DNA of 64,000 bases from Allochromatium palmeri (GTDB lineage: Bacteria; Pseudomonadota; Gammaproteobacteria; Chromatiales; Chromatiaceae), in NCBI RefSeq assembly GCF_009720725.1, contig NZ_WNKT01000004.1:1-64000 (forward strand), written 5' to 3'. Every line of letters starts with the position of its first letter. Position 1 is the stretch's first letter. The notes below the pieces were generated by a model. The model was not told the origin of the DNA. It was given only the letters and a program-made list of their open reading frames with translations, and searched no databases. Positions 37,759 through 44,697 of the stretch are shown here, in pieces. The translations under genes and the position numbers were made by a program.

Positions 37759-37788
37759 TTGACTTTCTGGTGAAGCGACCTGTAGGAT
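37759..37788 (+). promoter_or_regulatory. Candidate sigma-70 promoter for dsrA
   Basis: TTGACT (37759-37764) and TAGGAT (37783-37788) are separated by 18 bases in the AT-rich stretch, giving a leader of about 310 bases before dsrA. It is a pattern match only; a second possible -10-like TATAT occurs near 37856-37860. Confidence 0.4.
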
Positions 37789-37799
37789 TTTCGAAATCC
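37785..37799. promoter_or_regulatory. Palindrome over the candidate dsr -10 box
   Basis: GGATTT-TCG-AAATCC is a perfect 6-bp inverted repeat overlapping the last four bases of the candidate -10 element. A repressor or activator bound here would control initiation. The binding protein is unknown. Confidence 0.4.
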
Positions 37800-37881
37800 G
37801 GCCGTTTCTCGCAGCCAGCGAGCTACGCCCTTTCAACTAAGCTGTAGAGAGGGTGTATATCTCGAACGGGATAGAGGTCAG

Positions 37882-37896
37882 GGGGGGATACCCCCC
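37882..37896 (+). promoter_or_regulatory. G/C hairpin in dsrA leader
   Basis: Six G, ATA, six C form a perfect palindrome (the G run extends to seven). As RNA it folds to a tight stem with a 3-base loop within the long dsrA leader. Confidence 0.45.
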
Positions 37897-38022
37897 GATC
37901 GTGGAATGGGCATCGACCCGGTCCATGGGTACATTAGCGAACGCCGATGGGGTTGCCGGTCCGGCTCGATACGCACGCAGTGAGTGTCGGCACCATGAAC
38001 TCCACACCAAGACCTGACGTGA

Positions 38023-38055
38023 TGCATCGACCCGCCGCTGTGGCGCGTCCATGCA
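38023..38055 (+). promoter_or_regulatory. Long stem-loop in dsrA leader
   Basis: Arms of 14 bases (38023-38036 and 38042-38055) pair with two C-C mismatches around a 5-base loop, 51 bases ahead of the dsrA start. No T-run follows, so attenuation by a classic terminator is unlikely. RNA stability or translation control is possible. Confidence 0.5.
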
Positions 38056-38106
38056 CGCACCCCAAACCACATCCTTTCCTGGTTAATCGATAGGAGAGAC
38101 CGCGCA

Positions 38107-39360
38107 ATGGCTATCGACAAGCACGCGACCCCGATGCTCGACCAACTCGAGACCGGGCCCTGGCCGAGCTTTATTTCTGGCATCAAGCGTCTGCGCGACC
38201 AGCATTCGGACGCGCGCATCAATGCTGTCACCAACGACCTGCTCGGCCAGCTCGAACACTCCTACGAGACCCGCAAGGGCTACTGGAAGGGCGGCACGGT
38301 GTCGGTCTTCGGCTATGGCGGCGGCATCATTCCGCGCTTCTCCGAGGTCGGCAAGGTCTTCCCCAGCTCCAAGGAATTCCACACCCTGCGTGTCCAGCCA
38401 CCGGCGGGCAACCACTACACCACCGCCATGCTGCGCCAGCTCGCCGATAGCTGGGAAAAGTACGGCTCGGGTCTGGTGACCTTCCATGGCCAGACCGGCA
38501 ACATCATGTTCATCGGTGCCACCACTGAGAACACCCAGCCTTTCTTCGACGAGATCAACGAATACGGCTGGGATCTCGGCGGCGCCGGTCCCTGCGTGCG
38601 TACCGCCATGTCCTGCGTTGGCGCGGCCCGCTGTGAGATGTCCTGCACCAATGAGTTCAAGGCGCATCGGATGCTGGTCAACAACTTCGTCGACGACGTG
38701 CACCGTCCGGCGCTGCCCTATAAGTTCAAGTTCAAAGTTTCCGGCTGCCCGAACGACTGCCAGAACGCCATCGAGCGTTCGGACTTCGCCATGCTCGGCA
38801 CCTGGCGCGATGACATGAAGGTCGATCAGGCCGAAGTCAAGAATTACATCGCCGACAAGGGCCGTCAGTACTACATCGACAATGTCATCACCCGCTGCCC
38901 GACCAATGCGCTGTCGCTCAATGACGATGACACCCTCAACGTCAACAACCGCGACTGTGTGCGCTGCATGCACTGTCTGAACGTCATGCCCAAGGCGCTG
39001 CATCCCGGCGATGACAAGGGTGTCACCATCCTCATCGGCGGCAAGCGCACGCTCAAGATCGGCGACCTAATGGGGACCGTGGTCGTGCCCTTCAAGAAGC
39101 TGGAGACCGAGGAAGACTACGAGTCCTTAGTCGAGCTGGCCGAGACCATCATCGACTTCTGGGCCGAGAACGGTCTGGAGCACGAGCGTTGCGGCGAGAT
39201 GATCGAGCGTATCGGTCTATCCAACTTCCTGGAGGCCATCGGCATCGAGCCGGATCCGAACATGCTGAGCCACCCGCGTCAGAGTTCCTACATCCGCATG
39301 GATGGCTGGGACGAGGCGGCCGAAGAATGGTTCGCACGTCAGGCCGAGGCCGGTCGCTGA
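38107..39360 (+). CDS. dsrA: Reverse-type dissimilatory sulfite reductase, alpha subunit
   Basis: The 417-residue alpha subunit of the siroheme enzyme that, in sulfur oxidisers, runs in reverse and oxidises DsrC-bound sulfur to sulfite in the cytoplasm. Siroheme/4Fe-4S cysteines are visible as C170-x5-C176 and C214-x3-C218, and a ferredoxin insert has DCVRCMHCLNVMPKAL. AGGAGAG lies about 12 bases upstream of the ATG. It opens the dsr operon and is followed by dsrB after 54 bases. Confidence 0.98.
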   Translation: MAIDKHATPMLDQLETGPWPSFISGIKRLRDQHSDARINAVTNDLLGQLEHSYETRKGYWKGGTVSVFGYGGGIIPRFSEVGKVFPSSKEFHTLRVQPPAGNHYTTAMLRQLADSWEKYGSGLVTFHGQTGNIMFIGATTENTQPFFDEINEYGWDLGGAGPCVRTAMSCVGAARCEMSCTNEFKAHRMLVNNFVDDVHRPALPYKFKFKVSGCPNDCQNAIERSDFAMLGTWRDDMKVDQAEVKNYIADKGRQYYIDNVITRCPTNALSLNDDDTLNVNNRDCVRCMHCLNVMPKALHPGDDKGVTILIGGKRTLKIGDLMGTVVVPFKKLETEEDYESLVELAETIIDFWAENGLEHERCGEMIERIGLSNFLEAIGIEPDPNMLSHPRQSSYIRMDGWDEAAEEWFARQAEAGR

Positions 39361-39414
39361 GCGGCGCCGACCACACCGTCTTCCCCAAGAATCGAAACAC
39401 TGGAGGATCAGTCC

Positions 39415-40485
39415 ATGGCGGAAATGCGTGAGCCCATCGAGTCCGGCTGTCCGGACCCCTGGCAGTACATGCATCCGGTGATGCGCAAGAATTTCGGGAT
39501 GTGGAAGTATCACGAGCATCCGCGTCCTGGCGTGCTGCTGCATGTCGCCTACAGCGGCGACAAGCTCTGGACCGTCAAGGCCGGCACCCAGCGCATCCTC
39601 GATGTCTTCTCGCTGCGCAAGCTGTGCGATATCGGCGATCAGTTCGCCGATGGCTATGTCCATTTCACCATTCGCTCGAACATCGAGTATCTGGTGAGCG
39701 AGGAAGCCAAGGTTCAGCCGCTGATCGATGCCCTGGAAGAGGCCGGCTTCGTCGTCGGCGGCACCCAGAACTCGGTGGCCATGATCTCGCACACCCAGGG
39801 CTGGCTGCACTGCGACATCCCCGGCACCGACGCCTCGGGCGTGGTCAAGTCGATGATGGATGAGCTCATCGACGAGTTCCGCAACGCCACCATGCCCAAT
39901 CGTGTGCACATCACCACCTCCTGCTGTCAGATCAACTGCGGCGGCCAGGGTGATATCGCGATCAACATCCAGCACACCAAGCCGCCGAAGATCAACCATG
40001 ATCTGGTGGCCAATGTCTGCGAGCGGCCCTCGGTCGTGGCACGCTGCCCGGTGGCGGCCATCCGTCCGGCGATGGTCAACGGCAAGCCCTCGCTCGAAGT
40101 CGATGAGCGCAAATGCATCTGTTGCGGTGCCTGCTATCCGCCCTGTCCGCCGATGCAGATCAACGACGCCGAGCACTCCAAGCTGGCCATCTGGGTCGGC
40201 GGCAACCACTCCAACGCGCGTGGCAAGCCGACCTTCCAGAAGCTGGTCGCCGCCGGCATCCCGAACAATCCGCCGCGCTGGCCCGAGGCGACCGCCATCG
40301 TCAAGCGCATCCTGAAGGCCTACAAAGAAGGCGCGAAGGACTGGGAGCGCATCAACGAGTGGATCGAGCGCATCGGCTGGCCGCGCTTCTTCGAGGAAGT
40401 CGAGCTGCCCTTCACCAAGTATCACATCGATACCTGGCGCGGCGCGCGCGCGAGCTTCAACAGCTCGTCCTACATCCGTTTCTGA
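39415..40485 (+). CDS. dsrB: Reverse-type dissimilatory sulfite reductase, beta subunit
   Basis: The 356-residue beta subunit that pairs with DsrA in an alpha2beta2 enzyme. The cluster region reads TTSCCQINCGGQGD, and the ferredoxin insert reads CICCGACYPPCPPM. GGAGGA lies 7-8 bases upstream of the ATG. The 139-base gap to dsrE is GC-rich with a short inverted repeat (GGCGCG/CGCGCC) and holds no gene. Confidence 0.98.
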   Translation: MAEMREPIESGCPDPWQYMHPVMRKNFGMWKYHEHPRPGVLLHVAYSGDKLWTVKAGTQRILDVFSLRKLCDIGDQFADGYVHFTIRSNIEYLVSEEAKVQPLIDALEEAGFVVGGTQNSVAMISHTQGWLHCDIPGTDASGVVKSMMDELIDEFRNATMPNRVHITTSCCQINCGGQGDIAINIQHTKPPKINHDLVANVCERPSVVARCPVAAIRPAMVNGKPSLEVDERKCICCGACYPPCPPMQINDAEHSKLAIWVGGNHSNARGKPTFQKLVAAGIPNNPPRWPEATAIVKRILKAYKEGAKDWERINEWIERIGWPRFFEEVELPFTKYHIDTWRGARASFNSSSYIRF

Positions 40486-40624
40486 TCGGAGCGTGCGGGG
40501 GAGGGCGCGTCCGGCGGAACGCGGGCGCGCCATGATCGAACGACAATCCATCGCCTCGGGTCGGACGCCTCGCTCGACCGATCCGGGAGCGCGATGACTG
40601 GATTTGGATAGCCACGAGGTCTAC

Positions 40625-41017
40625 ATGAAGTTCGCGCTTCAGATCAACGAGGGGCCCTATCAGCATCAGGCGTCCGACTCGGCCTATCAGTTCGCCAAGG
40701 CGGCGCTGGAGAAGGGTCACGAGATCTTCCGGGTCTTCTTCTATCACGACGGCGTCAACAACTCGACCCGTCTGACCACGCCGCCGCAGGATGATCGTCA
40801 CATCGTCAACCGCTGGGCCGAGCTGGCCGAGCAGTACGAGCTGGACATGGTCGTCTGTGTCGCGGCCGCTCAGCGTCGCGGCATTGTCGACGAGGGCGAG
40901 ATGACCCGCAACGGCAAGGACGCGACCAACATCCATCCCAGGTTCCGCATTTCGGGACTCGGGCAACTGGTCGAGGCGGCGATCCAGGCCGACCGTCTCG
41001 TCGTCTTCGGTGACTGA
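40625..41017 (+). CDS. dsrE: Sulfur-transfer protein DsrE
   Basis: The 130-residue subunit of the DsrE2F2H2 complex. Active-site cysteine C78 (VVCVAAAQRRG) is conserved and, in A. vinosum, carries sulfur that is passed to DsrC. The ATG at 40625 is chosen over a start 21 bases upstream because it gives the established N-terminus MKFALQINEGPYQHQ. It is followed by dsrF after 12 bases. Confidence 0.97.
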   Translation: MKFALQINEGPYQHQASDSAYQFAKAALEKGHEIFRVFFYHDGVNNSTRLTTPPQDDRHIVNRWAELAEQYELDMVVCVAAAQRRGIVDEGEMTRNGKDATNIHPRFRISGLGQLVEAAIQADRLVVFGD

Positions 41018-41029
41018 GGGAGCGCCATC

Positions 41030-41440
41030 ATGTCGGAAGTCGTGAAGAAATTCATGTACCTCAATCGCAAGGCGCCCTACGGCACCATCTATGCGTGGGA
41101 AGCCCTGGAAGTCGTGCTCATCGGCGCCGCCTTCGATCAGGACGTATGCGTCATGTTCCTCGACGACGGGGTCTATCAGCTCACCAAGGGCCAGGACACC
41201 AAGGGCATCGGGATGAAGAACTTCTCCCCGACCTATCGCACCCTGGGTGACTACGAAGTGCGTCGCATCTATGTCGACCGCGCCTCGCTGGAAGCGCGCG
41301 GACTGACCCAGGACGATCTGGTCGAGATCGCCTACGAGGACATGGAGACCGAAGAAGAGTTCGACAACATCGTCGAAGTCATTGATTCAGCGCGCGTCAG
41401 CGAGCTGATGAACGAATCCGATGCGGTCTTCAGCTTCTAA
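41030..41440 (+). CDS. dsrF: DsrEFH complex subunit DsrF
   Basis: The 136-residue DsrE-fold protein of the sulfur-relay hexamer. It has the TusC-like core (APYGTIYAWEALEVVLIGAAFDQDVCVMFLDDGVYQL) but a different cysteine arrangement from DsrE. It is structural rather than the main sulfur-accepting subunit. GGAG-type sequence precedes the ATG, and tight spacing to dsrE and dsrH supports stoichiometric production. Confidence 0.96.
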   Translation: MSEVVKKFMYLNRKAPYGTIYAWEALEVVLIGAAFDQDVCVMFLDDGVYQLTKGQDTKGIGMKNFSPTYRTLGDYEVRRIYVDRASLEARGLTQDDLVEIAYEDMETEEEFDNIVEVIDSARVSELMNESDAVFSF

Positions 41441-41452
41441 GGGGAGGGTGGA

Positions 41453-41761
41453 ATGAGCATTCTGCATACTGTCAATAAATCACCCTTCGAGCGGAATTCG
41501 CTAGAATCCTGCCTGAAGTTTGCCACCGAGGGCGCCTGCGTCCTGCTGTTCGAGGACGGCATCTATGCCGCACTCGCAGGTACCCGCGTCGAGTCCCAGG
41601 TGACCGAGGCGCTCGGCAAGCTCAAGCTGTACGTGCTCGGCCCTGACCTCAAGGCCAGGGGGTTCGGCGACGAGCGCGTCATTCCAGGGATCAGCGTCGT
41701 GGACTACGCCGGTTTTGTCGATCTGACGACCGAATGCGATACCGTCCAGGCCTGGTTGTAA
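41453..41761 (+). CDS. dsrH: DsrEFH complex subunit DsrH
   Basis: The 102-residue TusB-like subunit of the DsrEFH complex. The conserved cysteine C20 (SLESCLKFATEG) is present. GGGGAGG lies just upstream of the ATG. The stop is followed by an unusual T-rich run (about 41760-41776) ahead of dsrC. Confidence 0.96.
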   Translation: MSILHTVNKSPFERNSLESCLKFATEGACVLLFEDGIYAALAGTRVESQVTEALGKLKLYVLGPDLKARGFGDERVIPGISVVDYAGFVDLTTECDTVQAWL

Positions 41762-41801
41762 TTTTTGATTTTTTTACCGAAACCAAGAGAGGAAGACTCC
41801 A

Positions 41802-42140
41802 ATGGCAGACACGATCGAAGTCGATGGCAAGCAATTCGCCGTGGATGAGGAGGGGTATCTCTCCAACCTGAACGATTGGGTTCCGGGCGTGGCCGGTGTC
41901 ATGGCCAAGCAGGACAACCTGGAGCTGACCGAAGAGCACTGGGACATCATCAACTTCCTGCGCGAGTACTACGAGGAGTATCAGATTGCTCCGGCCGTGC
42001 GCGTTCTGACCAAGGCCGTCGGCAAGAAACTCGGCAAGGAGAAGGGCAACAGTAAGTATCTCTACAGCCTCTTCCCCTATGGTCCGGCTAAGCAGGCGTG
42101 CCGTTTCGCCGGCCTGCCCAAGCCGACCGGCTGCGTCTAA
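41802..42140 (+). CDS. dsrC: Sulfur carrier protein DsrC
   Basis: The 112-residue physiological partner of DsrAB. Both redox cysteines of the C-terminal arm are present: C100 in AKQACRFAG and the penultimate C111 in PTGCV. These accept sulfur from DsrEFH and form the trisulfide or disulfide used by DsrAB and DsrK. A strong AGAGGA ribosome site lies 10-15 bases before the ATG. dsrC is reported to be far more strongly expressed than its neighbours in A. vinosum; a hairpin follows the stop. Confidence 0.98.
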   Translation: MADTIEVDGKQFAVDEEGYLSNLNDWVPGVAGVMAKQDNLELTEEHWDIINFLREYYEEYQIAPAVRVLTKAVGKKLGKEKGNSKYLYSLFPYGPAKQACRFAGLPKPTGCV

Positions 42141-42151
42141 GCGGACGAGTG

Positions 42152-42196
42152 TCCGGCGCGCTGCACCTGGCCTCGCGGCCGGTGCCGTGCGCCGGA
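42152..42196 (+). promoter_or_regulatory. Extended stem-loop directly after dsrC
   Basis: Starting 12 bases after the dsrC stop, arms 42152-42167 and 42181-42196 pair over 16 positions with a single T-C mismatch and one G-T pair. The loop itself contains GGCC pairing with GGCC (42169-42172 with 42177-42180). There is no T-run. This is a likely processing or stabilising element for dsrC mRNA, or partial attenuation before dsrM. Confidence 0.65.
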
Positions 42197-42227
42197 TCCC
42201 ATCAAGCTCCATCGAGGGTGCGGAAAC

Positions 42228-42959
42228 ATGGCGTTTCTGACGAACTTCTATGTCTTCCTGTTCTATTTCGCCGCCTTCGTACTCGTGGCGGGTCTGGCTC
42301 GCAAGATCATTCAGTACGCCCGGACTCCGGCGCCGCTGAAGATCCCGACCACCCCGGCGCCGACGACCGGACGCGGTGTCGTCTTCAGGATGATGCGAGA
42401 GGTCGTCCTGTTCGAGAGCCTGTTTCGCGGCAACAAGTGGACCTGGATCTTTGGCTGGATGTTCCATTTCGGCCTGCTTCTCGTCACGCTACGCCATCTG
42501 CGCTACTTCATCGAACCCGTGTGGTTCCCGATTCAACTCGTCCAGCCCTTCGGCATCTATGGCGGTATCGCCATGGTCGTGGGGCTGGCCGGACTCTGGG
42601 CGCGACGCTTTCTGGTCGATCGCGTCAAGTACATCACCTCGACCTCGGACCATCTGATCCTGGGCCTGCTGGTCGCCATCGGCTGCACCGGGCTGCTGAT
42701 GAAGTTCGTCTTCCATGTCGACGTGGTTGAAATCAAGCACTTCTTCCAGGGACTCTACAGCTACGACATCGAGCCGCTGCCGGCCGATCCGCTGCTGCTG
42801 CTGCATCTGTTTCTGGTGGCGATGCTCATGATCATCTTCCCCTACAGCAAGCTGCTGCACGCGCCCGGACTCTTCTTCAGCCCGACGCGCAATCAGGTCG
42901 ACAACCCGCGCGAGCAGCGCCACATCGCGCCCTGGGCCAGGAAGCTCGAACGGTCATGA
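42228..42959 (+). CDS. dsrM: DsrM, membrane cytochrome b of the DsrMKJOP complex
   Basis: A 243-residue NarI-like cytochrome b with about five membrane helices and several helix-embedded histidines (FHFGLLLVTLRHLR, DHLILGLL, LLLLHLFLVAML) that can ligate two b hemes. It passes electrons between the quinone pool and DsrK. The ATG at 42228 has a nearby AGGGTGCGG. The preceding gap holds the dsrC stem-loop. Confidence 0.96.
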   Translation: MAFLTNFYVFLFYFAAFVLVAGLARKIIQYARTPAPLKIPTTPAPTTGRGVVFRMMREVVLFESLFRGNKWTWIFGWMFHFGLLLVTLRHLRYFIEPVWFPIQLVQPFGIYGGIAMVVGLAGLWARRFLVDRVKYITSTSDHLILGLLVAIGCTGLLMKFVFHVDVVEIKHFFQGLYSYDIEPLPADPLLLLHLFLVAMLMIIFPYSKLLHAPGLFFSPTRNQVDNPREQRHIAPWARKLERS

Positions 42960-43006
42960 AGCCGATGAACCGAGTGCCCCAGTCGTCCGCTTACAGAGGT
43001 TGATCC

Positions 43007-44581
43007 ATGGCCAAGGCAACGTTCGAAGTCCCAGAGCTGACCCAATACACCGAGGTTCCGTCGGTCACGCCCGGAGCCATGGCGCACAGCGCGCCTTTCA
43101 AATCCAAAGAAGACTTCCAGACGCCGCTGGGCTTTCCCGGCGAGCTGGTCGACGACTGGCAGACCAAGGCCATCGACAAGATGGGCGAGCTGCTGGGCAA
43201 ATACCGCTCACTGCGCGTCTATATGGATGCCTGCGTCAAGTGCGGCGCCTGCACCGACAAGTGCCATTATTTCCTCGGCACCGGCGATCCCAAGAACATG
43301 CCGGTCGCGCGCCAGGATCTGATGCGCAAGGTCTACCGGCGCTATTTCACCCTGAGCGGCAAGCTGTTTCCCAAGCTGGTCGGGGCCGAGGACTTCACCC
43401 AGGACGTGCTCGACGACTGGTACAGCTACTTCCATCAGTGCTCGCAGTGCCGGCGGTGCTCGGTGTTCTGTCCTTACGGCATCGACACGGCTGAAATTTC
43501 CATGGCCGCGCGCGAGATCATGGATTCGATCGGCGTCGGCCAGAAGTACTGCAACGAGATCATCGGCAAGGTCTACAAGATCGGCAACAACCTGGGTCTG
43601 CCCGGTCCGGCGCTGATCGACACGCTCGAAGGTCTGGAAGAGGACGTCTACGACGACACCGGCGTCAAGGTGCGCTATCCGATCGACGAGGAAGGCGCCG
43701 AGATCCTCCTGGTGACGCCCTCGGCTGACTTCTTCGCCGAGCCGCACGTCGATGGCCTGATCGGCTACGGCAAGGTGTTCCACGAAGCCGGCGTGTCCTG
43801 GACCCTGAGTACACATGCCTCCGAAGCGGCCAACTTCGGCATGTTCATCGGCTCCTACGACAACATGCGCCGCGTGGCCCAGCGCATCCGTGAGGCGGCG
43901 ATCAAGCTCAAGGTCAAGCGCATTGTCTTCGGCGAGTGCGGACATGCCTGGCGTGTCGCCTATTCGTTCCTGAATACACTGGCCGGTCCCTGGGACTTCC
44001 TCGATCCGCGTTATCCGGTGCCGCAGCACATCTGCGAGTTCACCTATGAGCTCATCCGGCAGGGCAAGCTCAATCTGGACAAGAGCGAGAACGACGACAA
44101 GGTTCTGACCTATCACGACTCCTGCAACGTCGCGCGCGCCTCGCGCATGGGCAACACGCCGGGCGGTCAGTTCGAGATCCCGCGCGCCATCATCCGCGCG
44201 ACCTGCAACAACTTCTACGACATGGACGAGGACACCATCCGCGACCGCACCTTCTGTTGCGGCGGCGGTGGTGGGTTGCTAACCGACGATCTCATGGAAC
44301 TGCGCGTCAAGGGTGCCAAACCCCGACTCGATGCGCTCAACAACGTGATCCAGGAAAAGGGCGTGACGCACATGGCCGCCATCTGCGCCATCTGCAAGAG
44401 CCAGTTCACCAAGGTTTTGCCCTATTACGGCCTGGAGATGGATCAGATCGTCAGCGTCCATCAACTCGTTTCCAACGCCATCGTGCTCACGCCTGGGCCG
44501 GATGACGACGAGGACGAAGACGACGACGAGCCGGATCTGGACGGTCCGAACGAAGAAGAAGAAACAGACGAGGCGGCCTGA
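43007..44581 (+). CDS. dsrK: DsrK, HdrD-like iron-sulfur protein of the DsrMKJOP complex
   Basis: A 524-residue cytoplasmic protein related to HdrD of heterodisulfide reductase. Two ferredoxin clusters are seen: C76-x2-C-x2-C-x3-C (CVKCGACTDKC) and CSQCRRCSVFCP. The CCG-type motifs follow (HDSCNVARAS, FCCGGGGG), which bind the noncubane catalytic cluster. It is believed to exchange electrons with DsrC. The C-terminus is an unusually acidic tail (DDDEDEDDDEPDLDG to the end). Confidence 0.97.
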   Translation: MAKATFEVPELTQYTEVPSVTPGAMAHSAPFKSKEDFQTPLGFPGELVDDWQTKAIDKMGELLGKYRSLRVYMDACVKCGACTDKCHYFLGTGDPKNMPVARQDLMRKVYRRYFTLSGKLFPKLVGAEDFTQDVLDDWYSYFHQCSQCRRCSVFCPYGIDTAEISMAAREIMDSIGVGQKYCNEIIGKVYKIGNNLGLPGPALIDTLEGLEEDVYDDTGVKVRYPIDEEGAEILLVTPSADFFAEPHVDGLIGYGKVFHEAGVSWTLSTHASEAANFGMFIGSYDNMRRVAQRIREAAIKLKVKRIVFGECGHAWRVAYSFLNTLAGPWDFLDPRYPVPQHICEFTYELIRQGKLNLDKSENDDKVLTYHDSCNVARASRMGNTPGGQFEIPRAIIRATCNNFYDMDEDTIRDRTFCCGGGGGLLTDDLMELRVKGAKPRLDALNNVIQEKGVTHMAAICAICKSQFTKVLPYYGLEMDQIVSVHQLVSNAIVLTPGPDDDEDEDDDEPDLDGPNEEEETDEAA

Positions 44582-44583
44582 CC

Positions 44584-44671
44584 GGGGCCATCGAAGCGCG
44601 GCGTCCCTGGCCCCAATCCAGCGGAGCCGGCCGCGCGACCTGATACGAATCCCCTGATCCCCGCGTCAGGG
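44584..44671 (+). promoter_or_regulatory. Two hairpins between dsrK and dsrL
   Basis: A perfect 7-bp stem (GGGGCCA 44584-44590 and TGGCCCC 44608-44614) begins directly after the dsrK stop. A second perfect 6-bp stem (44652-44657 and 44666-44671) lies before the dsrL ribosome site. No T-runs follow. They may set segmental mRNA stability within the operon. Confidence 0.5.
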
Positions 44672-44697
44672 TTCAACTGGTACGGAGAACGATTGAG

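Larger units (their letters stand above)
37559..38106. other. Divergent intergenic region: dsr promoter and leader
   Basis: This 548-base stretch holds no convincing gene. About 37720-37800 is markedly AT-rich compared with the rest of the window and probably carries the promoters for the dsr operon and for the divergent small-gene unit. From 37800 onward lies a long leader with strong palindromes, ending in AGGAGAG just before dsrA. Confidence 0.7.

Noticed and set aside
35884-38106. CRISPR array that would explain the Cas6-like gene
   Set aside because: No direct repeats with regular spacers seen here or elsewhere in the window.
39217-40551. 444-residue open frame antisense to dsrB
   Set aside because: Same shadow effect; dsrB is certain.
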